This document shows, piece by piece, positions 18,239-27,952 of a stretch of 64,000 bases of DNA. The notes under the pieces are model-generated. The model was given only the letters and a program-made list of their open reading frames with translations. It was not told where the DNA came from and did not search any database. Where the stretch lies: positions 186,001-250,000 of the forward strand of contig JACJXZ010000008.1 of the NCBI GenBank assembly GCA_020636375.1, read 5' to 3'. The DNA comes from Lewinellaceae bacterium. GTDB lineage: Bacteria; Bacteroidota; Bacteroidia; Chitinophagales; Saprospiraceae. Position 1 is the first letter of the stretch. The number at the start of each line of letters is the position of its first letter. Position numbers and translations under genes: made by a program.

Positions 18239-21200
18239 ATGGGCAAAATCACGGAGAATGACATAGAATACCTAGCCCTGGAAGAACTGGAGCAACTCGG
18301 CTGGTCCTACCTCCACGGCCCGGAGATCGCCCCGGATGGCGGCCGCCCGGAGCGCCGGAGCTGGGATGAAACTGTACTGTCCGGACGGTTGAAAAACGCC
18401 ATTGCCACCATCAATCCGAACGTGCCCTATGACCTTCAGGAGCAGGCATTCAAAGAGGTAACCCGGATTGCCTCCCCGGAGCTGATCACCAACAATGAGC
18501 ATTTTCATACGCTGCTGACAGATGGAGTGAGCCTCAGCTACCACCAGGATGGGCAGGAACGAGGCCTTAAAGTATGGCTGGTGGATTTTAACCATCCGGA
18601 GAACAATGACTATCTGGCGGTGAACCAGTTCACCGTCGTCGAAAACAACAACCACAAGCGGCTTGATGTCATACTCTTTGTAAACGGCCTGCCCCTGGTG
18701 GTCATGGAGCTGAAGAACGCCGCCGATGAAAATGCAACGGTCCGGAAAGCCTTTGACCAATTAGAAACCTATAAAGCAACCCTTCCTTCCCTTTTTAATT
18801 TCAATGAGATCTGCATCATCTCCGACGGGCTGGACGCCAGAGCCGGTTCACTCTCTGCCGGATATTCCCGATACATGGCCTGGAAAACGTCAGACGGTAA
18901 AACATTGGCTGATCCACGCATCGGCGAGCTGGAAACGCTGATCAAAGGCCTGCTCAATAAGCAAACGCTGCTGGATTACATCCGGCATTTTATTGTGTTC
19001 GAGCAATCCAAAAAAGTGGAGCCGGTACCGGAGTACCAGCCCAAAGGCAGCCAGGAAGATCCCGGCGCCGGGATCATTACCATCCAAACTGTCAAGAAAA
19101 TTGCCGCCTACCACCAGTACTACGCCGTCAACAAGGCGGTTGAATCGACCAAGGTGGCCACTTCCCGGGAGGGCGACCGGAAGGGAGGAGTAGTCTGGCA
19201 CACGCAGGGCTCCGGAAAGTCGCTCTCCATGGTGTTTTACGCCGGAAAGCTGGTCCTGGGGCTGGATAACCCCACCATCGTAGTGATCACCGACCGGAAT
19301 GACCTGGACGACCAGCTGTTCGATACTTTTGCCGCCTCATCCGGCTTGTTGCGGCAGGCGCCGGTACAGGCAGAGAGCAGAGATCACCTGAAAAAGCTTT
19401 TAAAGGTGGCTTCCGGCGGGATTGTCTTTACGACCATCCAGAAGTTCCTGCCCGAGGCACTGGTGGATGAGGAGGGCAATAAGATCAAAGGCAAACGAAA
19501 GGAGCGCTTCGAGGAGTTGTCGGAACGCCGGAATATCGTGGTGATCGCCGATGAGGCGCACCGCACGCAGTATGGTTTCAAAGCCCGGAATATTGACGAC
19601 CTGGACCCGGAAACCGGCGAAGTGATCGGCACCAAGACCGTTTACGGCTTCGCCAAATATATGCGGGATGCTCTGCCGAATGCCACCTACATCGGCTTCA
19701 CCGGCACACCCATCGAAAGCACGGATGTGAATACCCCTGCTGTTTTCGGAAACTATATCGACATCTACGATATCGCCCAGGCGGTGGATGATGGCGCCAC
19801 CGTGCGTATCTATTATGAGAGCCGGCTGGCTAAGGTTGACATGACCGAAGAGGGCAAAAGGCTGATAGAAGAGCTGGACAAAGAACTGGAGGCGGAGGAA
19901 ATCAGCCAGGTCCAGAAGGCTAAAGCGAAATGGAGCAAACTGGAAGCGCTGATCGGCAGCCCGCAAAGGGTGGCCAATGTGGCGCAGGATATTGTGGCGC
20001 ACTTTGAAGAGCGGCAGAAGGTATTCAAAGGCAAAGCTATGGTTGTGGCCATGAGCCGCCGTATCGCTGTCGGCCTCTATAACGAGATCATCAAGATCTG
20101 CCCGGAATGGCACGATGAGGCGCTCGATAAGGGAGGCATCAAGGTGGTGATGACTGCCGCCTCTTCCGATGGGCCGGCGATGGTTGCTCACCATACGACC
20201 AAAACCCAGCGAAAAGCTCTGGCGGAGCGTATGAAAGACCCGGATGACCCGCTCAAACTGGTCATTGTCCGGGATATGTGGCTGACCGGCTTCGATGCGC
20301 CCTGCTTGCATACCCTCTACATCGACAAGCCAATGAAGGGGCATAACCTGATGCAGGCCATCGCCAGGGTCAACCGCGTCTATAAGGACAAACCCGGCGG
20401 CCTGGTGGTGGACTACCTGGGCATCGCTTCCGACCTGAAGAAAGCACTGTCGTTTTATTCAGATAGTGGCGGCAAGGGCAATCCCGCCGAGACGCAGGAA
20501 GTGGCGGTCAGCCTGCTGCTGGAGAAGCTGGAAATCGTCTCTCAGATGTTCGACGAGCGCCCGGCTGATCCGAAACCGGCCTATGGCATGGCTGCCGAAC
20601 CGTTCCTGAGATACAGCAAGGAGGGGCACTTCCCTTATGAGAATTACTTCACAGCCTCCACCTCAGAGAAGCTTTCCATTATCCTCGCTGCCGAGGAGCA
20701 TATCCTGAGCCTGGACGATGGCAAGAGCCGGTTTATCCAGGAAGTGACGGCCCTTTCCAGAGCCCTGGCGATTGCCATTCCGCACGATCAGGCGATGGCA
20801 GCGAAGGAGGAGGTCGGCTTCTTCCAGGTGGTAAAAGCCCGGCTGGTCAAGTTTGAAGTAACCGGCAATGGTAAAAGCGATCACGATATCGAAACAGCCA
20901 TCAAACAGGTGGTGGACGAAGCCATTGTCTCTGATCAGGTGGTAGATATTTTCGACGCTGCCGGGATCAAGAAACCGGACATCTCTATCTTGTCCGAAGA
21001 CTTTCTGGAGGAGATCCGCGGCATGCAGCACCAGAACCTGGCCCTGGAGCTGCTCAAAAAGCTCCTGAATGACGAGATCAAAGCCAGGGCCAAGCGCAAT
21101 ATGGTGCAAAGCCGCACCCTCATGGAGATGCTGGAAGGCTCCATCAAGCGCTACCAGAACAAGATCCTAACCGCCGCTGAGGTGATCCAGGAGCTGATCA

Positions 21201-21541
21201 ACCTGGCTATAGACATGAAAGCTGCCGACCGGCGCGGCGAGCAGCTGAATCTTTCCGAGGACGAGCTAGCCTTCTATGATGCGCTGGAAGTGAATGACAG
21301 TGCAGTAAAAGTCCTGGGCGATGATACGCTCCGCGACATTGCCCGGGAGCTGGTGGAAAAGGTCCGCAACAACGCCACCATCGACTGGACGATAAAAGAG
21401 AGCGTTCGGGCGAAACTCCGGGTGCTGGTGAAACGTACACTAAGGAAGTACGGCTATCCGCCGGATAAACAGGCAAAGGCGACGGAGACGGTGCTGAGGC
21501 AGGCGGAGTTGTTGGCGGGGCGGTGGAATAATAATTTTTAG
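18239..21541 (+). CDS. hsdR: Type I restriction endonuclease motor subunit HsdR
   Basis: The 1100-residue protein has the full HsdR architecture: N-terminal PD-(D/E)xK nuclease (KRLDVILFVNGLPLVVMELK, with E157 and K159), then an SF2 translocase with Walker A HTQGSGKS (K327), Walker B IADEAHRTQYG, motif III GFTGTPIES and motif VI-type AIARVNRVYKDK, and a C-terminal helical domain that contacts the methylase. It translocates DNA and cleaves unmethylated DNA when recruited by HsdM/HsdS. Start ATG is 29 bases after the caspase-like gene; the CHAT gene starts 5 bases after its stop. GC-rich like hsdM. Confidence 0.95.
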   Translation: MGKITENDIEYLALEELEQLGWSYLHGPEIAPDGGRPERRSWDETVLSGRLKNAIATINPNVPYDLQEQAFKEVTRIASPELITNNEHFHTLLTDGVSLSYHQDGQERGLKVWLVDFNHPENNDYLAVNQFTVVENNNHKRLDVILFVNGLPLVVMELKNAADENATVRKAFDQLETYKATLPSLFNFNEICIISDGLDARAGSLSAGYSRYMAWKTSDGKTLADPRIGELETLIKGLLNKQTLLDYIRHFIVFEQSKKVEPVPEYQPKGSQEDPGAGIITIQTVKKIAAYHQYYAVNKAVESTKVATSREGDRKGGVVWHTQGSGKSLSMVFYAGKLVLGLDNPTIVVITDRNDLDDQLFDTFAASSGLLRQAPVQAESRDHLKKLLKVASGGIVFTTIQKFLPEALVDEEGNKIKGKRKERFEELSERRNIVVIADEAHRTQYGFKARNIDDLDPETGEVIGTKTVYGFAKYMRDALPNATYIGFTGTPIESTDVNTPAVFGNYIDIYDIAQAVDDGATVRIYYESRLAKVDMTEEGKRLIEELDKELEAEEISQVQKAKAKWSKLEALIGSPQRVANVAQDIVAHFEERQKVFKGKAMVVAMSRRIAVGLYNEIIKICPEWHDEALDKGGIKVVMTAASSDGPAMVAHHTTKTQRKALAERMKDPDDPLKLVIVRDMWLTGFDAPCLHTLYIDKPMKGHNLMQAIARVNRVYKDKPGGLVVDYLGIASDLKKALSFYSDSGGKGNPAETQEVAVSLLLEKLEIVSQMFDERPADPKPAYGMAAEPFLRYSKEGHFPYENYFTASTSEKLSIILAAEEHILSLDDGKSRFIQEVTALSRALAIAIPHDQAMAAKEEVGFFQVVKARLVKFEVTGNGKSDHDIETAIKQVVDEAIVSDQVVDIFDAAGIKKPDISILSEDFLEEIRGMQHQNLALELLKKLLNDEIKARAKRNMVQSRTLMEMLEGSIKRYQNKILTAAEVIQELINLAIDMKAADRRGEQLNLSEDELAFYDALEVNDSAVKVLGDDTLRDIARELVEKVRNNATIDWTIKESVRAKLRVLVKRTLRKYGYPPDKQAKATETVLRQAELLAGRWNNNF

Positions 21542-22524
21542 AACACATGGCAATAACCCAAATAAGAGGTAAAACTTCAATTTGTTATTTCTTAATAACT
21601 ATTGATGATAAATCGAGCTATGCCGATATTCCACAAGATTTTAATAGTTCCTTACTTTCATTATTAAGGGAGCTACCTCGTGATTTATTCCAACTATCGA
21701 GCCCGACAGACTACTTTGAAGTAAGTATTTCATCTAATCTTAGATTCGGCCTGGATTTTTTTATTATCCTGGATATTTTCCTTCTCAAACAATCTCCACT
21801 TGATTTGAATTCATATTTTGAATTCATTCAGACCGAAAACCATGTAAAAGTTTTCTTGATAGACGCCAGATGTTCGGACTTAGAGAATATCCTGGACAGA
21901 TGCAAAAAAGTTAATGGACTTTGGTATTATTCTATACTAAATGGAAAGCCTACGGAAGAAAATGAGGCCAATTACTTTATAAATGGAAGGGGTTTTGTCG
22001 AATTGTTGATAAAGGACGTTGATCCAATAAATAAGTTTTTAGCGGATCAGGGAAGCGATTATGAATTGAGATTTGAACTAGAAACAAATGAGGATTTATT
22101 AAGTCTTGTTGACCTAAAGTTTTTTTTACCGGCTTTCTCTAACTTTTTCATGTTCAATCAGATAATAGGTAATTTTTGGAAACGTGATGAATATGCAATT
22201 CCGATAGAAGAACTATTTAAAGCCAAAAATAAAAGTTACAAAAGCTTAGAGATTGAGGAAAGGCCAAAGATTTTGCTCGACCTAGTAAAAAAAATTGACT
22301 GGGTGCGGTACTTGCTTTACCAAAATAAAATCACTCCAATAAATGCTCCTCATAATCCTGTCTACGAAACATTGATTCTAATATTCCCTTACCATAACCC
22401 TTTCCTTAGAAAAGAATGGAGAAGGCAGGCGGAAAATCTTAAGGAAAAGACCCTCCTTGAAATTATTACCAGTGAACAGAATAATCTCTACCAACACCAT
22501 ACAGAAGTCAGTGGGGAAATTGAA

Positions 22525-22532
22525 AAAGTTTT
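22525..22532. repeat. Left 8-bp target site duplication (AAAGTTTT)
   Basis: AAAGTTTT directly before the left end of the IS66-type element, identical to 24221-24228. Eight bases is the duplication length of the IS66 family. Confidence 0.9.
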
Positions 22533-24220
22533 GTAACTATTCAGCACGGCAGAGTGCTGGTTAATTGAAAAGTAATAGAATTATCCATAAACAAATCCCT
22601 CAATGCTTTGAAAACATTGACATTTTGTTTACGAGCCGTGACGATGAAGCTGCGGGTTCTTGCGAAGAATTTAGCGCCATCCCAACTTCTGAAGCAACCC
22701 GAGATTTTTTGTTTGACTTTCATCATTCGAATGTCCCTCTCGGAGAAGTTGTTGTCAAATGGCACTTTAAAATCGTAGAAGAACCTCAAAATATCATCGG
22801 CGTAATCTCTAATTCGTTCTATGAGGTTTCGGGGCTTTGTTTTTTTATCGGGGCCTCTTTTTTTGACGGGAGGGGGGTTGTAAGGGTTGGCTTTGAGCCC
22901 CTTTTGTACGATAGCGCCATAGAGCTTTCGATAGCGGCTTAAAGTTGCCTGGGATAGAGCAGCCTTGCCTTTAGCAATGGCTCTTTCTTTGGCCGCCTTC
23001 ATTTTTAAGAGCAGGCCAATGAGCTCATCAGCCCATTGCTGCTTGAAACGTTCTTTGATAAAGATTAGATCTCTGAGCAGGTGTGCATTGCACAAGCCAT
23101 GTTCACAGCAATAGCCAAGGTAGCTTTTCCAAAAATCATGGACAGCCACGCCTCTAAACTTGGGCAAAATGCCGATATCGTTCATAGCCTCTTGCCCTCG
23201 CTTGGCATGGGCCTGGTAATAAACATGCTGGGCAGTAGAGCAGCTATGCAGCCAAAGGCGCTGGGCTACTATACGAATGCCGGTTTCATCAAAGCCAGCA
23301 ACCACGGCGGCTGTTAGCAAGGCTTTGAGCCGCTCCTCAAAACCAGCCAGCTTGTCAAAAGCACACTGGCGTATATTATATAAGGTGCCGGTACTTATGG
23401 CGTGCCCAAATACGTCTTTGACAAATTCTTTGGCGCGCTCATAAGGCAGCAGCTGGTAGTCTTGCATGTACACCAAGAGGCTCTTTATATTGGGCCCATA
23501 CTGCACATAATGGCTAACACCTACTGGATAATCAGCTTTATTGACATGGCCGCACGAACAACGCTTCACTTCTACCTGGTGTTCTGTTATTATTAATTCT
23601 AAGGGCGGCAAGTCATATACCTGCCTGCGTTCAATATCATCGGCTTTTTGGCCTCGAAGGTTTTTCTGGCAGCAGGCACAAACCTCTACTTTATGCACTT
23701 CTTCTTTATCCGGAGATCCTACCATTTTTAGGTTATTCCCTTCATGCCCTTTTTGCCCTCCTGCTTTGCGGCCGGTTTTTTCCCGCTGGCTCTTGGGAGA
23801 GGGTTTGTCATATTCATCTGTAGAAGGGGGCTTACTGCTGTTTCTGCTGTTCTTTGAGATTTGATCTTCTAATTCTTTGATTCGGGCTTTCAGTTCTTGA
23901 ACCTGCGATTCATAGAATACTACAATAGCCTGTATCACCAGTTGGCTTTCCTCTGGCAATTTCTTGATCGCTTGTTGTAGTTGTTCTGGAAGCATCCTTA
24001 AAAATAATAGTTATTTTGCAACATAGGGGTGAGCGTAATACCAATTTTGGGCTTTAATCCACCCCCTAACCCCCGCCAGCGGGGGAAATCTTTACGCAAT
24101 CCCTGCCATCGCAGGGCAAAATATCTCCGTTGGCGGAGCCGGGAGTGGAAATGATGATTAAAAGCCATTATGCCCGCCCCTCAGTTATTTTTTAAATCTT
24201 CAGCTTTGCTGAATAGTTAC
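22533..24220 (-). mobile_element. Complete IS66-family (ISBst12-like) insertion sequence, 1688 bp
   Basis: The ends are GTAACTATTCAGCA at 22533-22546 and its complement TGCTGAATAGTTAC at 24207-24220; GTAA is the usual IS66 terminus. A perfect 8-bp target duplication flanks it. It carries one long transposase gene and no tnpA/tnpB, the organisation of the ISBst12 subgroup. The 170 bases upstream of the transposase contain GC-rich palindromic units (CCCCCGCCAGCGGGGG). It disrupts the CHAT protease gene. Confidence 0.92.
22541..23995 (-). CDS. IS66-family transposase (ISBst12 subgroup)
   Basis: The 484-residue DDE transposase is full length: N-terminal coiled-coil (QVQELKARIKELEDQISKNS) with the SSKPPSTD linker, a zinc ribbon (CACCQKNLRG... 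CSCGHVNKADYP), catalytic core with AGFDETGIRI, GVAVHDFWKSYLGYCCEHGLCNAHLLRDL and the final DNNFSERDIRMMKVKQKISG. All three acidic positions are present, so it is likely active. The stop codon lies within the left terminal repeat, 8 bases from the element's end. Confidence 0.93.
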   Translation of the reverse strand: MLPEQLQQAIKKLPEESQLVIQAIVVFYESQVQELKARIKELEDQISKNSRNSSKPPSTDEYDKPSPKSQREKTGRKAGGQKGHEGNNLKMVGSPDKEEVHKVEVCACCQKNLRGQKADDIERRQVYDLPPLELIITEHQVEVKRCSCGHVNKADYPVGVSHYVQYGPNIKSLLVYMQDYQLLPYERAKEFVKDVFGHAISTGTLYNIRQCAFDKLAGFEERLKALLTAAVVAGFDETGIRIVAQRLWLHSCSTAQHVYYQAHAKRGQEAMNDIGILPKFRGVAVHDFWKSYLGYCCEHGLCNAHLLRDLIFIKERFKQQWADELIGLLLKMKAAKERAIAKGKAALSQATLSRYRKLYGAIVQKGLKANPYNPPPVKKRGPDKKTKPRNLIERIRDYADDILRFFYDFKVPFDNNFSERDIRMMKVKQKISGCFRSWDGAKFFARTRSFIVTARKQNVNVFKALRDLFMDNSITFQLTSTLPC

Positions 24221-24228
24221 AAAGTTTT
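24221..24228. repeat. Right 8-bp target site duplication (AAAGTTTT)
   Basis: Identical to 22525-22532, directly after the right end of the IS66-type element. Confidence 0.9.
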
Positions 24229-25504
24229 TTCTCAGAAGGAAATAATAGAACTATGCCAACAGGCCGACCATCTTTCCCAAAAAAGGAGTTTAGTGATTGA
24301 TAACTTTAGCTATTTGCATGGATTGTTTTGCTATTCACCAATAATGAGATTCCCAATGATGGGAAAATCGATAAACCGAGAGTTAGGTTTCTTCAAAGCT
24401 GGACAAACATCAATTATGAGAAAATCCGGATGGAAAGCGATAAATATTTTTGGGAAAAAGTTAGCAGGTCTTACTTTAAATTCGGACGCAATAAATTACA
24501 TAAAAAAAAGGAACGGGCAGCTATTTTGTATTAGCGATCTACCAATTGAATGGATAAGCCTTGACGGTATTCCATTATGTTTTACTCACGATGTTTGTAG
24601 GCTTCCGGAAACTAACTACCGGAGCCTTTTAAATGAATATCTGAAAAATCAAAGATCTAGGTATAAAATCCCAAAAGACATTCTAAAAAGAACACTTGTG
24701 ATCTTCGGAGTTTCTCAGAAAGAGAATGAGGATATTGAATTTAAAAAATGGCATCCTTATGTCAAAAAATTATCTGTAAAACTTGGTTTTGTTTGCAAGC
24801 ATTGTACTTCCATTGACTCTGTAAAAAAAGCTATCGAAGAAACTAAACCTGAATTGGTGATTTTTGATTGTCATGGGGGATACGATGAAAAGACACGAAC
24901 AAGTTACTTAATAATCAACAATGAGAAACTTACTGGAGATCAGATAATTAAAAATGACATATCAGCTCCAATTGTATTCCTATCTGCATGCAATACAGCC
25001 CCGGTTTACGGGTATACAGGATTAATTGGCGAAGCATTTTTTCAAGCAGGGGCATTCTCTGTTGTCTCAACATTTACGCCTGTTTCTGTTAGCCAAGGAT
25101 CATTACTCTATTTTAGATTGTTAAATAATTTAGATTACGCGAGTAGGAAATCAATTCACTCCAGTTGGCTGGAATTTACTTCGCATCTACTTAGGTCGTC
25201 TTTCCTGCAAGAATGTTTTTACAAATCTCCTAAAAACAAAAAGAAGTTTAATAGCGAGGATAAGTTGACCGAAAAAATTGGCCACATTCAATCCGACCTA
25301 ATGGATTTCAGAAAGAGAAGAAAAATTTTTTCAAAAATAAAACAAACCGGAAGATACAGGGGAGGCTTCTTCAACTTTGATTCACTGAGTGGAGAGAATT
25401 TTCTTTATACTCATTTGGGTAGAGGTGATTTGATGTTTTTCGATTCTTGGCTAGAAGATTATGAAAAAAGAAAGAACTCATAAAGTCCTTACACGGAAAT
25501 CCTT

Positions 25505-25660
25505 TTGGAAAGAAGTACTCTTGTCAAGAGAGTTTGCTCTCAATGCCAATTATCTAATCTAAATAAAGATTTTGAACAAGCCTGTCAAGAAGTCATCCGG
25601 CGGATTGAAGAAGGTGAATTGACGTATAGGAAGATTAAGGAAATGCAGTTTTTAGTTTAA
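25505..25660 (+). CDS. Possible short frame (51 aa), unassigned
   Basis: The frame that the CHAT gene uses continues after its stop and, from a TTG at 25505, encodes a charged peptide containing VCSQCQLSNLNKDFEQACQE and ending KIKEMQFLV. An alternative ATG at 25461 in another frame gives only 33 residues. No homology recognised. It may be a small gene, a coding remnant, or chance; the 13-base gap to the nuclease gene makes a small operon member possible. Confidence 0.25.
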   Translation: MERSTLVKRVCSQCQLSNLNKDFEQACQEVIRRIEEGELTYRKIKEMQFLV

Positions 25661-25673
25661 ATCAACCTAGCAA

Positions 25674-27944
25674 ATGGAACCCCAAGAATTCTCCCAAGAG
25701 ATTGAAGCGTTAAATGATGCTCCCTTCGAGGAGGTAGCTGCATTCCTGCGCTCAAAACGATTCCGGAAGTCCAAATGCCATGAAATCTTCTGGACGTCCC
25801 CACTCCCATCGAAATGGGCAAAGCAGTTACTTGTCCTGCCCAATAGCATTGATCTGCTGTTTGACTATTTCTCCAAACCAGAAAATGTGAACCCTACCTT
25901 TTTACAGGAAATGGCGAAGCAGAACCATCGGCTCCTGGAGAAGGCAATAAAAATATCCAAAGCCTATGATATCCAAAGCCACTGGGAAAGCTTTGAGGGT
26001 TTTAGGACAAATCAAAACCAACAATTGCGGATTTTCTATAAGGAACTCGATTACATCAGAAAACTGACCAGCGACTGGCAGGAAAAGGCGGAATTTTATG
26101 AAGGTGTAATCTGGGGATTGGATTATGAAGATATTTTGATACACACCATATCTTACTTCGAAAAATTCAAACGTAGCAGTGAGCGGACGATAGGCAAGCA
26201 AAGCCTCATTACCAGCACCGAAATAACCTTGTGTTACACGTTGAACAATTTGCTCACCATCAAACAAGCTGCTATAAAGGAAACCGGCGAGTCAATCAAG
26301 AGTAAATACACTATTTCAGCCTTTAAAAAAGCCATTCAAGATGCCCTTCCGCCATTGAATTCGCCAGAAGGGGTCATTCAAGGTAAGTATTTACCTGAGG
26401 AAACCATATCCCCGGAAAAACAACTGATCAGAGAGGCCATCGAGTTTTACTTCTCTTTCTTTACGGTTGGCTATCAGATTGACCGGTATTTATGCGGGTA
26501 TGCGGATTTCGAGTTCATTGATGAATTGGAAGCTACACTGAAGACCAATGAGCTGTTTCTCACACATTGGAGGAATGATAAGAAGAGCTGGTTCCAGGAA
26601 GTGCTGGCGATGAATAAAGCCGCTCAAAAAGAAGAAGCCAGGACCTACCTTTCTTCAAACAAAGAGATGTATGAAAAGCAAAACTTCTTGGCAGTCCACT
26701 CCGCCATTGAATATTGGAAGTACTTAAAACTACCCCATACCATTACCACAAAGGAAGAGGGGGAAATTGATTTTGAGCAGGTATTCACCCTGCTCAAAGC
26801 CTTTTCCAATTATTTGATGCCGGAAGGGAGAAAGATCTTTATACCTCAACATGATGCAGAAGAAAGAGGGTCTTCACTTCCCTATTTCGTTGCAAAACAA
26901 AATAAGCCGGAAAAGTTCGGCCGACTGTTTGGTGATGGCTATCTATATGTTGTTGAAGAGAAAAAGCTGGAAAAAAATATCACCGAATACTTTGGCTGGG
27001 ATACACAGGCTGTCAGAAACTTACTTGATTTTTTTACAATAGACCTGAGTTCAAACACAACTTCTGAGATCGACTTCCTTTCCCGGCCATTACTGAAAAT
27101 TGGGACTCAGTATATCTGGCTTTCCAGCTTACTCAGAGATAGAAGGTGGGATGTACTGATGCACAGGCGGATGGCAGCAGAAACGTTGTTTAATCAACCG
27201 GATCAATCAAAAGAAATTGAAATGGGGCTGGCGGATAGCTTTAAGAAAGCCGGTTTCAATGCTGTCGCCGGTGGGGAATACAATAAAGGTAAGGATGATG
27301 AAGGGGAGATTGACACATTGGCTTTCAAAGACAACGTATTATTCGTAATCGAACTAAAAACCACCTACGTGGAGGAAAACCTATTGCGTTATGCTTGGTA
27401 TCACGCCATAAAGTTTGAATATAAGGCTATCGAACAACTGATGAGACACCAGGAATATATCGAGACAAATTTTGAAGCGGTCAAAAGCATCCCGGAACTG
27501 GGCATTGATTGTGAGCTGGAAGAGCTGGTAATCATCCCTCTAATCGTGTCAAATATCTTTGAGTTTGATGATCTTTTGGTCCAGGGGCAATACCGTAAAG
27601 TCAGCCTCTTTGAATTATTGGTGATTCTCCATAATGATCTATATGAGTCTCTTCATAATAGATTGGCTTCCTTCTTATCTGGGGAAGAGGCAGATTTCCT
27701 TGCATCATCTGTAATTCAGTCCTTCAATCAAAACAATCCTTATTTCAAAAAAGGGACACCTGGACAGGCTACGAAGGAAGAATATAGTTTGTGGGTAAAT
27801 CCGGAATTTTGCTCACCCGAAGATTTTGTGAATGCCATAAAGGATGGAAAAGTCTGGAAAGGGTTAGATGAAATGATGGATTTTCGATCTGGAGAATCTC
27901 TCGAAATTGGAAGATTTGATAAAGGCAACAAATGGTTGGGGTAG
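25674..27944 (+). CDS. Large protein with C-terminal PD-(D/E)xK nuclease-like domain
   Basis: The 756-residue protein is mostly helical and unlike any family I can name. Residues 540-565 read GEIDTLAFKDNVLFVIELKT: D547, E560 and K562 form a textbook PD-(D/E)xK triad with the strand-turn-strand spacing of restriction-like nucleases. The preceding EMGLADSFKKAGFNAVAGGE would supply the first helix of that fold. It follows the restriction operon on the same strand, 190 bases behind the CHAT gene, so it is likely another defence gene of the island, perhaps cotranscribed. No membrane segments. Confidence 0.65.
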   Translation: MEPQEFSQEIEALNDAPFEEVAAFLRSKRFRKSKCHEIFWTSPLPSKWAKQLLVLPNSIDLLFDYFSKPENVNPTFLQEMAKQNHRLLEKAIKISKAYDIQSHWESFEGFRTNQNQQLRIFYKELDYIRKLTSDWQEKAEFYEGVIWGLDYEDILIHTISYFEKFKRSSERTIGKQSLITSTEITLCYTLNNLLTIKQAAIKETGESIKSKYTISAFKKAIQDALPPLNSPEGVIQGKYLPEETISPEKQLIREAIEFYFSFFTVGYQIDRYLCGYADFEFIDELEATLKTNELFLTHWRNDKKSWFQEVLAMNKAAQKEEARTYLSSNKEMYEKQNFLAVHSAIEYWKYLKLPHTITTKEEGEIDFEQVFTLLKAFSNYLMPEGRKIFIPQHDAEERGSSLPYFVAKQNKPEKFGRLFGDGYLYVVEEKKLEKNITEYFGWDTQAVRNLLDFFTIDLSSNTTSEIDFLSRPLLKIGTQYIWLSSLLRDRRWDVLMHRRMAAETLFNQPDQSKEIEMGLADSFKKAGFNAVAGGEYNKGKDDEGEIDTLAFKDNVLFVIELKTTYVEENLLRYAWYHAIKFEYKAIEQLMRHQEYIETNFEAVKSIPELGIDCELEELVIIPLIVSNIFEFDDLLVQGQYRKVSLFELLVILHNDLYESLHNRLASFLSGEEADFLASSVIQSFNQNNPYFKKGTPGQATKEEYSLWVNPEFCSPEDFVNAIKDGKVWKGLDEMMDFRSGESLEIGRFDKGNKWLG

Positions 27945-27952
27945 AGCCCCCT

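Larger units (their letters stand above)
21547..25483 (+). pseudogene. CHAT-domain caspase-like protease gene, interrupted by an IS66 element
   Basis: Two frames, 21547-22536 and the frame ending at 25483, are one gene. Removing 22533-24228 (the insertion sequence plus one copy of the 8-bp target repeat) joins them in frame to 746 codons (2241 bases with stop). The C-terminal part is a CHAT peptidase: LVIFDCHGGYDEK with H544 and VFLSACNTAPVYGYTGLIGE with C583 of the restored protein, followed by GAFSVVSTFTPVSVSQGSLL, a CHAT hallmark. The N-terminal 500 residues match nothing I recognise and may be a sensor or regulatory domain. The gene starts 5 bases after hsdR, so it is the last gene of the restriction operon. 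It is AT-rich compared with hsdR. The interruption looks recent because the repeat is perfect and no other frame break is seen. Confidence 0.85.
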
